Source: Taiwanofungus camphoratus (taxonomy: Eukaryota; Basidiomycota; Agaricomycetes; Polyporales; Taiwanofungaceae). Taken from it: a stretch of DNA of 64,000 nt. The notes beneath the pieces were generated by a model. That model was not told the DNA's origin. It ran no database searches and worked only from the letters and a program-made list of their open reading frames with translations. A program made the position numbers and the translations under genes. This document shows, in pieces, positions 47,096-58,934 of the stretch. Within the stretch, counting starts at the first letter, position 1. Each line of letters begins with the position of its first letter. Location: assembly GCA_003999685.1 (NCBI GenBank), contig CP021220.1, positions 2,108,001 to 2,172,000 of the forward strand, read 5' to 3'.

Positions 47096-48199
47096 TTAAT
47101 CCTGCAACTCCTCTTGTTGTTGTTGATCCCTGCCTACTCTTCTTTCCTTTTCGCTCTCAAGCTGATTGTACAGTAAAAAGAGAGCCTTCTCGTTGGCCTC
47201 CGGAGTGCCGACAATAGTGAACATTCTTTCCCCGGTCTCATCGTGAGGTTCCTTGGCGATGGAAATCTTAGAGCCAGACAGACGTCGAATCTCGGTGATT
47301 TTGGTGCCATTTCGGCCAATTATGCAACCGACCATATCGGAAGGAATGGAAATATTCTGTGTCCGCAAATTCGTGGGTTGTTGTGATGGGGAACTGGGAG
47401 AGGGTGACGTCCGCCCGCGGCCATTTGCAGAATCACCATTCAATCGACGACTCGGGTTCGAACGTCGCCCTGGCCTCTCATCTCCGGCACTAGGATGGAA
47501 AAGCACTGTGCCCAGACCTCTTTCCCAGTCCGCCAAAAGACACCGGCCTATTTCTTCAATGGCGCGGCCAATGGATTCAGACGAGCCTTGGACTTCGACA
47601 ATCCGTTCCGTAGACTGGGGTAGCATGTCCTTCGAAGCTACCATACGTGCCCCCGAGATGTCCTGGATGGCTTTGATTTTGAGTCCACTGCGACCAATCA
47701 CACTGCCCATAAGGTTATGTGATATGAGGAGTCGAATGGCCGTGTGTGATGCAGATGAATTGGAGGTAATCAGTGAAGAGGGAGGATTTGCCGCAACAAG
47801 CTGCGACACAATGAGAGCGTACGCCTGACGTAATACAATTGTGTTCAGTAATCACCCGCCACAGTTACCAGGACGAACCTTGGCCACTCCCTCGACGGAT
47901 CCGATTACGGTCAAAACACGCTCATGCACACCTGGAATGACCTTGCTAACGCCAGCCTTGACACCCGTTTGATCTCTAAGGTCGGCAACGTTTTTTCCCG
48001 CTTTCCCTATAATTACACCTGCATCCTTCGTACTAACGAGCGCACGTAGCGTGAGCGTGTCGTTGCCTGACGGAGAGGGAGAACGAGACTGCGGAGACGA
48101 TGCTAAAGTATGTCAACGTGCCACTGATCAGTTTGTGGCTTTTAGGGCAAGTTACGAGTACTCGCCAGATTCACGGTGAACCGGAGAGTCAGAAGACAT
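47096..48199 (-). CDS. Triple-KH-domain RNA-binding protein
   Basis: Three KH domains are visible by their GxxG loops: VIIGKAGKNVADLRDQTGV, SVIGRSGLKIKAIQDISGA and CIIGRNGTKITEIRRLSGS. Each is followed by the expected beta-strand ending in a hydrophobic repeat (VLTVIGS, IVEVQGS, MFTIVGT). Order and spacing match the fungal Rnc1/Hek2/Pbp2 group of PCBP/hnRNP-K-like proteins, which bind C-rich RNA and regulate mRNA stability or localisation. A Ser/Pro-rich linker separates KH2 and KH3. The C-terminus is charged and Gln-rich (GRDQQQQEELQD). The start is MSSDSPVHRES at 48199. The first intron (48103-48165) keeps the frame only if its donor is GC (GCGAGT) rather than the nearby GT. Another intron lies near 47825-47878. 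Confidence 0.88.
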
Positions 48200-48624
48200 G
48201 GTGAGTGGTGTAAGAGGGATTGCGGGAGATGGGGAAAAGAAGATTCGTGGTGTCACGGCGGGCAAGGAACGGGGAGGCCTTGCCCAGAAACTAGTCAGCA
48301 AAATGTGGGGATCACACCGAGTCTGATTTTCATCTCCGACATTCTCCGGTGAAATGTGCAAAACTGGCAAGGAGCCTGGTCCCCGCTGGTACCCCTTCTC
48401 TGAAGGATTCACGCCCGCGTAGCAAATCGCTCTGAGTACATTTACAAACCGGAACGGACCCCTGTCCATTCCGGCTAAGGATAGCATCATATTCGGTGAA
48501 CCCCACATAGTGCCCCCACAAAGCAGGCATAGAAGAGCAATACGTCGCTACATGGAATATCTCGTGGCATCTGGTCATAGTAGAACGCAAATTATAAATG
48601 CAATAAGCCATGTACTTATACCAC
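48200..48624. other. Intergenic region between KH gene and ribosomal protein gene
   Basis: About 425 bases on the upstream side of the KH gene. Short minus-strand frames here are unsupported. I see no gene. Confidence 0.5.
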
Positions 48625-49410
48625 CTAGTAACCGAGCTGCGTAAGCTTCTCGAAGGATGATGCCGTGTCTGCGACAGCCTTTTGGCGCAGCTTGATCGCT
48701 GCGAGCTACGTAAAGATATTAAAAGACACAGGAGACGTGATAACTGGGCGACAGCACATACCTTACGCTCGTGGAAGGCCTGAGCCTTGATCTTCCTCTT
48801 CTCCTCGAGACGATCCACAACATCCTTGTAGCCCCAGCCGACTTCATGAGAGAGACGCTAGAAATACAGATTTCTTTAGGTCGGTTTGTTCCTCAACGCC
48901 GTTCCGTAGGCTTGCGACTAACCTTCACTGTGCAGTACTTGCGACCGGGCTTCAACCGCAAGACCCTCAAGGCCTCAGGCACCACCATTCGCTTCTTGCG
49001 ATCATAAGGAGGAGGAACACCTTCAAACAGCTTGAGGCGTTCAAGAGCTGCCGCACCGCGGGCAGTCTTGTGAGGAACCATGCCGCGAATGGCACGGTAG
49101 AGAATCTTCGAGGGTGCACGGTGGTGGAAGGGGCCAGATTTTTTCGGGTTGACAATGTGACGTTTGTGAAGGAAATTGTGGTATCGCAGCTAGGATACAC
49201 GAACATCATAAGAACTGGGAACGCAACTGACGCGCAACTTCAGTTAAGCACCTTGTTGCGGAAGAAGCTGCCCGAGATGTTGATCTCCTCGCACCGGACA
49301 ACGACAATCTTCTGGCCATTGAGAATCTGCTTCGAGATGATGGAAGCGAGACGGCCGAGGAGATGGCCCTTGCCATCAATGACGATGGGGGTTGAGGAGA
49401 AGGTGGCCAT
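48625..49410 (-). CDS. RPL16: 60S ribosomal protein L16 (uL13)
   Basis: This is the cytosolic large-subunit ribosomal protein uL13 (L13a in animals). The sequence runs from [20 protein letters not shown] through [94 protein letters not shown] and [20 protein letters not shown] to the end FEKLTQLGY. These residues are nearly identical to fungal L16. Three or more introns interrupt the gene, including those near 49197-49254, 48855-48920 and 48705-48760. ATG 49410 is the conserved start. Upstream sequence stays open in frame across a possible intron (see finding). Confidence 0.97.
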
Positions 49411-50026
49411 GGCGAGTCTGGGTTTGTATTTTCGTACAGAACGAGTGAATACGAGTGAATTTGGCAGGGACAAACGACGAATGGAACTGACCTGAGGGAG
49501 GAGAGAGCAACAAATGCACAGTGACCTTAGATAGTATGCGTAGTCAATATCCGAATCTCTCACCTTGACAATCTTGCAGTCGTTAGTAGTCTGACCGAGG
49601 ACCGGTAGAGTGACAGCCACCGTGACTGGAGCTGCACAGTTCCTGGCGGCAACTTCCGGACTTTCTCAGCCACATGAGCGGGTCATTAAAATAGTTACTT
49701 TTTCCTATTTTGTGGCAGTATCCTGGAGCTTCGAAGCAGATTCATGGACCTGGTATCGGTACTCAGCCTCCAGGCAATATGATATGGTATATAAGATTTC
49801 ATTCAGAGTTTTTTTTTTTTTTTTTTTTTGATTCACCAGGTTTATACTCTGTACAACGTAGATACATGCAGAGTTTGGGATAGGAAGTAGGCTCTGCGCC
49901 CCCATGAGCGGTGCACCGTTAACGATCGGTGCCCTCATTACGTGGCATGGGCAGGAAATCCACACGCTCAGAAAGGTTGCCTGGCTCGGTTGTTCGTACC
50001 ATCAGCACCCGTAAGGGACTGAGTGT
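49411..50026. other. Upstream region of RPL16 and left flank of the transposon block
   Basis: The left half is the promoter and leader of RPL16. The minus strand has an ATG at 49620 followed by 19 codons and then GTGAGA, and a CAG acceptor near 49491, which looks like a leader intron. The right half contains the T-run at 49809-49829. Confidence 0.45.
49809..49829. repeat. Homopolymer run of 21 T
   Basis: This is an uninterrupted run of 21 T on the plus strand. On the minus strand it is A21 that follows a stop codon (about 49921) and about 90 nt of sequence resembling a 3' UTR. That is the form of a reverse-transcribed poly(A) tail, but a simple homopolymer near a promoter is equally possible. 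Confidence 0.8.
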
Positions 50027-50031
50027 AGCCC
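50027..50031. repeat. Target-site duplication, left copy (AGCCC)
   Basis: AGCCC directly precedes the 5' LTR and is repeated exactly after the 3' LTR at 59678-59682. This is the 5-bp duplication usual for Ty3/gypsy integration. Confidence 0.9.
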
Positions 50032-52118
50032 TGATACAATTTCTATTTCTTGTCATTACCACGGTCATTGCTTACACATGGACTATTACTGTACGGGCCC
50101 CGGATCGGCCCCACTTATACACAGGACTCTGACTCATATCCGATGATGAGTCCCGTAGCCTCCTGGGCCCCGAATCGCGATTTTAGGAGCTTTCTGATCC
50201 CCCAACCGACCACTCTAAGACTCTCCTACATCCTACGACAGGAGGGATAGGTTCCTATAATATTCCTAACGCCCCCTCTCTTTCCTAAACCCTCCTAACA
50301 CCCTACGAAGTCTTGCGAAGTCACACGAGGTGCTACGAGATTTCGAATGCTAGACGCGAAGTCCCTAACTCCTGCTAAGTCCACTATCGGACACTGCCGG
50401 CCCTCCCATACTGTTCCATTGGATCTAGGTCCTATCTACTACGTCACTCATCCCGGGCTTAGCTAAGAAGTCTTAGCTAAGTCTCTCCTAGCTCTTGTGA
50501 TTGCAGTTACCTCCGATAGGCTCCGAAACGGTCCGAAGTTCCGGAAGTTGGACTTAGGAAGCCTTGTGCACCCCCATGGGTCTCGATCCTATGCCATAAG
50601 GTCATCCAAGGGCGTACCCATATGACCCTCCACCCAGTTAGGACACCTCCTGCCCTGATTAGGCCAAGTCCCGCTGCTAAGAACTTTGTGCGCTCTTAGC
50701 CCGCTAAGATAGGTGACCACGGCGCATGGCTGCTCTCGGATAGTCATCCTGCCCTCGTGAATGAAGTTGGTCACCTTTCTACCGTTCGTAGTTCCCCTGT
50801 TTCAGTTCCTAATTAGTTCCTATCCCCCTCGTGTTCACTTCGGAGTCCATGCGTTTTAGTACACATTTCGGACTCGTAAGGATCACTTCGCGCAAGATTA
50901 GTTCACCTCACGCTCCCCTATTTAGTCAGAGGTAGTTTACTATGTACCAGAGAGACCCCTCAGTGCACGCTTCTCTCTTTGGAATACCAGTTCCCCTGTA
51001 GCTCCGATCTCAGGAAAGCGCCGCGAGTACAACCTTAGGAACGGTCCTAAGGTCCCTAAGTCTCCACCCCAGCTTCATTTCAGTACCTTTGAACTACGTC
51101 TACGCTCGCGATATATCTACGAACCACGTCTACGCTCCCCGAACTACGCACTATGATCTACGAAAGTCGCCGTGACTTCGCACCCTTCGGCACCTCTTAT
51201 AGCACCTATCCGGTGGGCCTCCGCCTTAGTTATACCCTTAGGCTCACGTTGCGTTATCCCTACGTCCTACGAATAGCCCTACGACTCGCCCATAGCCTTA
51301 GTTACAGGCTATAGTACATCTCCCTACGCCCTCGAACTCTCCGACCTCTTCTACAGGTCTCCTACGCTAGCCAAACCTCGCCCACTTCGCTCTAACAAAC
51401 TCCAAAACCTTACGCCCTTTAGCTAACTCTAACCAGAAGGACTTCGCAGCATCTACAAAGTCAGCTCGCGCGATTTAGCTAAAACTTCGAAGGACTTCGC
51501 AAAACCTCAAAGAACTTCGCGTACTTCGGAGGGCCTCGCAAGGCCTTAGGGATAGTATAGCACTTAGGAACAAGATCCTGTTGTGCAGGACCCTTGACCC
51601 CTTACTCCCCTACTTACAAAAACAAGACATACAGGTTTCCCGGTATCATACAGGTTGTAGCTCCTACCCTCACACCCTCACAGTTATCACACTACCCCCA
51701 GCCACGTTACGGAGCACTCCCTAGGTACCAGGGTCTCCTAGGTCGTATCACCGGGCCGCTTACCACATTCCTCATCACTCATACGTATTGCTAATACGCC
51801 CAGATCGTACCACTTTCTATTTACTCAGAGTCGTACCACACTTCAGACCTCCTGCCCTAGAGTAGTTCTTGGTCCGTGCTCAGGATTGGTACTTGTATAT
51901 ATAGCATGTACTTTAGCTTAGGTCGGACCTTAAGTCTGATCTTGTTACTATCATATTCGTGTCTTGTATCCTCTCACTCATATCTGAGTGATACTCGCTC
52001 GAGTCTATCGACTTCACGACACTCGGTCTATATCGACCATAAGACCTCGCCACCTTCTATCGTGGTCAGGCCCTCACGTTGAGGCAACGCATAGGATCCG
52101 AGATACCAATTTGTATCA
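50032..52118 (+). repeat. 5' LTR of the chromovirus, split by a 1.6-kb insertion
   Basis: The LTR parts are 50032-50142 and 51751-52118. Together they match the intact 3' LTR at 59202-59677. A TATATATAG-type promoter motif lies near 51895-51902. Confidence 0.92.
50144..51750 (+). mobile_element. 1.6-kb non-coding element, copy 1 (solo-LTR-like)
   Basis: The 1,607-bp segment is present in the 5' LTR and absent at the same site of the 3' LTR, which shows it is an insertion. It begins TGATGAGTCCCG and ends GGTCGTATCA, giving TGAT/ATCA ends like an LTR. It has no long open frame and is rich in CTACGA, ACTTCGC and the palindrome TTAGCTAA. CCG occurs just outside each end. It could be a solo LTR of another family or a non-autonomous element. 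A second copy lies at 59857-61529. Confidence 0.8.
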
Positions 52119-52265
52119 AAAGATCAGACTTACACTAAGTCGCCCCTAGTACCATCTAGAGGGCATACATCCATTACCACGTCTTACCTCAGGACCGTCG
52201 ATCCTGACTATTGGGGGTTACCTACACGAGGAGAGGAACCACTTCTCTACGACATCGAACAACGA

Positions 52266-53600
52266 GTGTTCGTAGACGCGAACCGGAACCCGATCTATCC
52301 GAGTTCACCGCTTACCTGGGTTAGAACAACATCCAGACGACCAATCCAACAAACACAGGCCAACCTCGCTACCTACTTCCAGCGAAACCCTGTCGACCAA
52401 GGAAAAGATATCGCCATCTTATTCACGGGAGGATCACAGGAATCCACACCTATCGAACCCATCCCCAAAGGCTCGTTCACCGCCTCCACTTCCCGAACCC
52501 CGACTCCCACTCCATCCTCTTCAACACCCACTCCTATAATATCCGCACCCACACCTCTACGAGTCACAATGGCGACGATTGGGAACATGACCCAACAGCA
52601 GCTGGAGGCACTCATCGCTCGCCTCCAGACCCAACAACAAGGGGCTCGAGCCCTCAAACTCGACATCCCTGCACCGGATCCATTCACCGGGCAAGGGGAA
52701 GACTTGGACCGATTTGTCCAACGGGTGGAGCACTACTTCACCGCCACGAACAACACCAACCTCAGCGATGACGCAAAAATCGCATTCGCGATCGCCCTCA
52801 TGAAGGGAGGGCAGGACGCACACATATGGCGCGACACGTTCTACGAACGAGCAGCAGGGGGCCAGGCGCCCTACCGAACTTGGGACCTATTCAAGGGATC
52901 CCTCAAGTTGGCATTCCCTGAACACGAGGGAGTGCAGCGAGCACATCAGGTGCTCATGGAGTTGCCAGCCAAGCAGCTTAACAAGAAAACGAGAGCCACT
53001 ACCAAAATGTATGTGGAGAGATTCCGACTTCTGGCCGAAAAGGCGAAGTTGAAGGACGCGTCCATCGATGCAAACGGAAACCGCACCGAGAACGACTACC
53101 CTACCCTTAGGGCGATATTCATCAAGGGGCTAGACCGCCAGATCTACGCCACATTAGCCGGAAGGGCCATATCCAAAAGGCCAGACACCATGGAAAAATG
53201 GTACAGGGACGTTCTATCCCTGGATGCAATCTATAGGGGGATCGACCAGATCTCCAACATTACCACTTCGGTCGATTATGGCGAACCCATGGACGTGGAT
53301 GCAGTCATCACCCGCCCAACCCGTACCTCTTCATCCCCATCCCCTAACAGGAAGCAGTGGACGGATGGTTGCCCCTTGAACGAAAGCGAAAGGAAATACC
53401 ACCGTGACAACAACCTATGCTTCTATTGCCATAATAGGGGACATTCGGCACGAGACTGTCGCAAGAAGGCGGCAGCCAGGACGAAGAACACGCCCAAGGC
53501 GCAAGACCCACGCCCTACCGACTATCGCTCTTACATCAAGAGCCTATCTGCCGATGAGAAGAGAGAGGTCATGGAAGAATTGGCCACAGAGGATTTTTAA
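52266..53600 (+). CDS. gag region of the chromovirus
   Basis: A capsid-type gag region runs from a Pro/Ser/Thr-rich N-terminus through FTGQGEDLDRFVQRVEHYF and helical capsid sequence to a C-terminal zinc knuckle, CFYCHNRGHSARDC. The segment looks open along its length. It precedes pol, as in other Ty3/gypsy elements. It is part of a fossil element. Confidence 0.9.
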   Translation: MFVDANRNPIYPSSPLTWVRTTSRRPIQQTQANLATYFQRNPVDQGKDIAILFTGGSQESTPIEPIPKGSFTASTSRTPTPTPSSSTPTPIISAPTPLRVTMATIGNMTQQQLEALIARLQTQQQGARALKLDIPAPDPFTGQGEDLDRFVQRVEHYFTATNNTNLSDDAKIAFAIALMKGGQDAHIWRDTFYERAAGGQAPYRTWDLFKGSLKLAFPEHEGVQRAHQVLMELPAKQLNKKTRATTKMYVERFRLLAEKAKLKDASIDANGNRTENDYPTLRAIFIKGLDRQIYATLAGRAISKRPDTMEKWYRDVLSLDAIYRGIDQISNITTSVDYGEPMDVDAVITRPTRTSSSPSPNRKQWTDGCPLNESERKYHRDNNLCFYCHNRGHSARDCRKKAAARTKNTPKAQDPRPTDYRSYIKSLSADEKREVMEELATEDF

Positions 53601-53619
53601 AGGGGCAGGGTGAGTCGAC

Positions 53620-56600
53620 GCAACCACTGCCCATTTCAGTTTCACTGTCCCGTGTTGTACTAGTAGTCCGGAATGAAAGAGCCTTACACATTCCGATTAC
53701 TGTGGGACGAAAAGACGTCGAAGCGCACGCCTTCATCGATAGCGGCGCCTCTGGGATATTCATACACCCCAGATTTGTGAAGGAACACAACATCCGCACC
53801 GAGGCTTTACCCCGTCCAATGCCCGTATTCAACGTGGATGGAACGGCTAACAAGCAAGCTATCATCACAAAGAGGGCCCTTCTCTCTTACAAGATAGGGG
53901 GAGAACCCCGATTCGTTAAAGCCTATGTGGCCAGCATAGGAAATGAAGATATTATCTTCGGGCATACCTGGCTCAAACTGGAAAACCCGGATATTGATTG
54001 GAAGAAGGGACGGGTGGAGCTTAAACACCACATGACTCTGGAAGAATCTAGGGAATGGAAGAAAAACCTATTAGAAGCCAGAGCTAAACGACTGGAGATC
54101 AAGAGATTAATGGCAGAATCTCTCTCTAAAGAAATCATTAAAGCTCGCCAACCCTCGGTCGAAGAAATTGAGGACGAAGGGGATGGGGAAGTCGTGGACA
54201 CCATGTCCCCAATCCTACCGACGGTAGAAACCCCCCGTCAAACGATGAACCGAGACTCGTTAGTCTCAACCCCGGAAGAAAACTCGGTAAACGGAATCAC
54301 ACTCGAACAGGCCATGGAAACGATCGACGATGATGAGTTGGTCATAGCGTTCATCGAAGGAGATGACCGAATCACAACGTATGGGCGGGACTCACATCCA
54401 GCGTATCGAGACGCCCCGCTCACGGAAAAGGCATACCCTCTCGACGGAACGTATTGTCGCCTCGAAAACGGTCTTATCTGGCAGGTCAAGCACGACATCG
54501 GTCGACTCACCACGTCTACGGAACTCGCTATCAAGGAACACGCCAAGAAAGAGGAGAAACCGGTTGCGGAACTCATTCCAGAGTACCTCCACGATCTTCT
54601 CCCGGTGTTTGACAAAAACAAGGCAGCGAGACTTCCCCGACATTCGGAGTTCGACCACGAGATAAATCTTAAGCCGGATTTTAAGGATTTCAAACAGACG
54701 ACGTACTCTCTCAACCGGGACGAACGAGCAGAACTGGACAAGTTCCTCGAGGAGAATATAGAGAAAGGGTATATCCGACCGTCCAAATCGCCACTCGCAA
54801 GCCCGTTCTTCTTCGTGGAAAAGAAGGACGGCGGATACCGACCTTGCCAGGACTATAGGGAACTCAATGAAGGGACGATCAAAGACAGGTACCCTCTTCC
54901 CCTCATCACAGAACTTTTGGAACGCCTCAACAACGCCACGATTTTCACAAAAATGGACCTTTGTCAAGGGTACAACAACCTTCGCATCAAGGAAGGTGAC
55001 GGATGGAAAGCGGCTTTCAGTGTTCCAGCAGCTGGGGAAGGACCTCCCTTGTTCTACGAACCTCTGGTAATGTTCTTTGAGATGTGCAACTCACCGGCAA
55101 CGTTCCAACGAATGATGAACACGGTCTTCGCAGACATGCTCAAGGAAGGATGGTTAGCAATCTATATGGACGACATCCTTATCTACTCAACAGACCCCGA
55201 GAAGCATAAGAAGCGAACACGGCGAGTTATTGAAAGACTCCGGGATAATGACCTGTACCTCAAACCGAAGAAATGCAAATTCGACGTGCAGGAAGTCGAA
55301 TTTCTAGGCATGATCATCAGACCCGGACAACTCGCCATGGACCCAGTCAAGGTAGCTGGTATCAAGGATTGGCCGATACCTAAGAACCTCAGGGAGGTTA
55401 GGTCATTCATTGCGTTTGGGAACTTTTATCGACGATTTATACACGGTTTCTCACATCTGGCCCAGCCATTGATCTCACTTACACGAAAGGACGTCAAATG
55501 GCATTGGGACGACGAACAGCAGGAAGCTTTCGAAGGATTAAAGAAAGCCTTCTTGGAACAACCGGTTTTACAGATGCCCGACCCGGACAAACCGTTCGCA
55601 TTGGAAATGGATGCATCGAAGTTCGCCACAGGTGCAGTCCTCAGGCAAAAGGATGACAATGGCGATTGGCACCCATGCGGTTACATTTCCCAGAGTATGA
55701 CACCAGCAGAGCGAAACTACGACGTCTACGACTGAGAACTCATGGCCGTCATGAGAGGACTCAATGAATGGAGTCACCTACTCATCGGAAGCCCACACCC
55801 AGTCACGATTTACAGTGACCACAAGAATCTGACATACTGGAAGACAGCACGAAATCTAAATCGGAGGCAGGCGCGATGGGCTCTTCGTCTATCCAAATTC
55901 GATTACAGGCTAGTTCACATCCCAGGCACACAAATGGTACAAAGCGACGCACTCTCCTGACGCCCCGACCATGACAACGGATCATCAGACAATCAAGGTG
56001 TAACTGTCCTACCTGATAAGGTTTGGACAGCAGCAATCGACACGGGTCTCAGGAATTCCATCGCAAACGCATGTGTAGATGACTCGGTACATGCAGAAGG
56101 AATGCGCAATGCACAAAACGGCTCAAACGATCACTGGACAATTCGAGACGGGAACCTCCTTTACGACAATCGGGTATATATTCCCCTAAACGAGGACCTC
56201 CGATGACAAATAGTCTCGAACTACCACGACCTCCCTTCAGCCGGCCACCCTGGAATTCAGAAAACTCTCTCGTCCATACGACGAGACTACTGGTGGCCTG
56301 GAATGGCCGACTTCATTGCCCGATACGTTCATGGTTGTGGCACCTGTCAACAGATGAAGGTTAACACTCACCCGGACCGTCCTGCCCTCGTCCCTATCCG
56401 AGCCGCCGCTCATGCCATGCCGTTCAGCACCTTCTGTTGCGACTTCGTCACCGATTTACCCCTTTCCAACGGCTACGATACTATATTGGTCGTAGTGGAC
56501 CACGACCTTAGTAAGGGGGTAATTTTCATTCCATGCAACAAAACCATTGACGCGCAAGGAACGGTGGAGCTTCTTTACAACGAGGTCTACAAATGGTTTG

Positions 56601-57481
56601 GACTCCCAGACAAGGTGATCAGTGATCGTGGACCGCAATTCGCTTCAAAGGTATTCCAAGAGCTATGCCGCATGACAGGAGTGCAGTCCGCCATGAGCAC
56701 GGCTTTCCACCCTCAGACGGATGGAGAAACGGAACGGGTCAATCAGGAGCTCAAAGTGTACCTTCGATGCTTCACAAGCAACAATCCGGATAAGTGGTCT
56801 TCCCTACTCGGCGCTGCACAATTCGCCCACAACTCCAGAGAACATTTGACAATCAAGGCGTCGCCGTTTAAAGTCATGATGGGCTTCGAACCGCGAGGAA
56901 TCCCCGTCGTACACAAAGGATCGGACACACCTGGCACGGCTTATCGTCTGAAGAACCTCCAGAAGATAAGAGAACAAGCACACGCGGCGATGGAGCTAGC
57001 CCAGGCGGTACTGGCAAAACGAATCAAACCACGAGGGAAAGGTTTTCGTAAAGGACAGCAGGTTTGGCTCGACTCTCGGAACCTAAAACTGCCATACCCT
57101 TCCAGGAAACTAGCACCCAAGAGAGAGGGCCCCTTCGAAATTGTTGAAGTTCTAGGCCCGGTCTCATACAAGCTGAAACTCCCGGAGACATGGCGGGTAC
57201 ATCCCGTTTTCCACGCCGCCCTTCTATCGCCATATACGGAGACGGAGATCCATGGCCAGAACTACACGAGGCCACCCCCAGAACTTATTGAAGGCGAAGA
57301 CAATTACGAAGTCGAAGCTATCATCAGACATCGGGAGAACTTACGGAAGAACCGCCGTGAATATAGGGTCAGGTGGAAAGGATATTCCTCGGCAGATGAC
57401 TCATGGGAACCAGAAGCAAACTTAGCTGGTACTGCGGAGGAACTTCTGGGAGCATATAAGGAGAGGAAGAACTTGAGCTGA
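53620..57481 (+). pseudogene. pol region of the chromovirus: PR, RT, RNase H, IN, chromodomain
   Basis: Domains in order are: an aspartic protease (DSGASGIFI, about 53740), a reverse transcriptase with YMDD (about 55165), RNase H (LEMDASKFATGAVL, about 55600), an integrase with an HHCC zinc region and DDE core (about 56200-56850), and a chromodomain (YRVRWKGYSSADDSWEPE, about 57360-57420). Domain order and the chromodomain place it among fungal chromoviruses. The region has a small number of breaks, so I list it as a broken copy. The integrase part contains an internal polypurine tract identical to the 3' one. Confidence 0.9.
56505..56523 (+). promoter_or_regulatory. Central polypurine-tract-like sequence in the integrase region
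   Basis: ACCTTAGTAAGGGGGTAAT here is identical over 19 bases to the sequence immediately before the 3' LTR (59184-59202). Its position inside pol matches the central PPT of lentiviruses and the second PPT of Ty1. This is inference from identity and position. Confidence 0.6.
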
Positions 57482-57524
57482 GACCAGTTCACTCCCCCCA
57501 GACAAACTACCATCCGCTCGCAAC

Positions 57525-58934
57525 ATGCCTCGCCAATCTAACACCACTGCCCAAGCTGCAGCTCGAGGCTGAGCCCGCGCCTTTCTTGCTACTCGACGTG
57601 CTACCCACACACCTCAGACGGCCACCTCTCCCACGGTAGCACAATCCTCGTCATCGGCATCCTCGGCGTCCTCTGGACACGGCCCACTCTTTGGGTTTCA
57701 AACCGCCGCACACTTTTGCAACCCCGTACCTGGGGAAGGCGCTCTACCCCGACAAGCTGACATCATCTATTACCCGCGTTGCATCTACGACGTAGACCCC
57801 ATCCTCCTCGACATCCTGGTTCGACACTCAAGGGACATCGCACAACTACTCGGATCCCTGCCAAATACTCGAAACAACCAGGATGAACAAGAGGCGTACG
57901 GAGAATATATCGACGCTAGGCTGCAATATTTAGGAGCGGTAGATGACGCAACTGAACAGCTGGCCATATGGAAGAACAAAATCCGGCAGCTAGACTTCAA
58001 AGTAGTTCGCACCCTACGAAGGATGGACGATATGTCCATGGCCTGCCACCTCCAAGACATGATCGCCCCACACCGACGGACCACCCACTCCAGGTTTGTA
58101 CGATGATCCCAACCCGACATTGTCACATGCGGGCCTACCCCGCCGCCTGAACCCGAAAACCCCTTACAAAACTTCATCGACACCCCGGCCGGACAAGAGT
58201 CCATCGGAGCCTTACCCAGCAGGATCGACTCCCTCCTGAACTACATGCGCCCTGGGCCCAATTGGAGACCTCGAGGGCGCTGTCACGCTTGCGGAAGCAT
58301 GATGCATTGGGTGCGTGATTGCCCCGATTACACTTGTGCCAGATGTCATCGTACTGCCCCGGGACATCTATCCCGAGAATGCACAGTGGCACGCCACGCC
58401 TCTGCCCCGCCCGTCTTACCCGCCCCGGGAGAAGGTCATCGTCGTGAGATAGTTGACTCGATCCATCGCCCCACGCAAGCACCCATCCCAGTCATGTCGG
58501 CCACCAACCCTCCACGCGTCCTTATGTCCAGGAGAGAGCAACCCCTTCCCCCTACCCCGTCCCGCTCCAGAAGCAATGGACCGCCTGCCCCTCGTACCAA
58601 TGCAGCACCCGGCCCGTCACAAACCGATACGCCTCACCCTCACCCACGCGCACACGGGCCATCACTCAACCATTTATCCGGTCCGGGTATACCGCCCAAC
58701 CAACATCTTGCAGAACCCGGGGCGAGTACTGGCCCTTTCACTCGTGGCCCCAATGGCCGATTCACCCCTCCCCCAGTTATCCCACCTCCCCCGTCCAGTT
58801 ATCACCTCCCCCCTGTCGTTTCTCCACCACCTGCTTACCGCCACGGGACTTACAACCCGCCCTCAAACTCCTACATGAACGACGACGAATGGGATGACTA
58901 TGGGTTTGAGGATTACAGTGATGGTGAGCAGTAG
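57525..58934 (+). pseudogene. Third ORF of the chromovirus with tandem zinc knuckles (broken)
   Basis: Between the end of pol and the 3' LTR lies about 1.4 kb of coding-like sequence, unusual for a chromovirus. It includes a helical region (about 57690-58100), then two adjacent CCHC-type knuckles, CHACGSMMHWVRDC and CARCHRTAPGHLSREC (about 58270-58380), and a long Pro-rich tail ending in an acidic DDEWDDYGFEDYSDGEQ. The layout resembles a nucleocapsid-like accessory protein. I recognise no named family. It carries a few breaks. Confidence 0.7.

Noticed and set aside
47450-47465. GGTTCGAAC-like string resembling a tRNA B box
   Set aside because: It lies inside the coding sequence of the KH gene, and no A box or acceptor stem is present at the right distance.
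51594-52082. Short open frames within the 1.6-kb element and the LTR
   Set aside because: They lie in repeat ends, recur in the second copy or the 3' LTR, and encode nothing recognisable.
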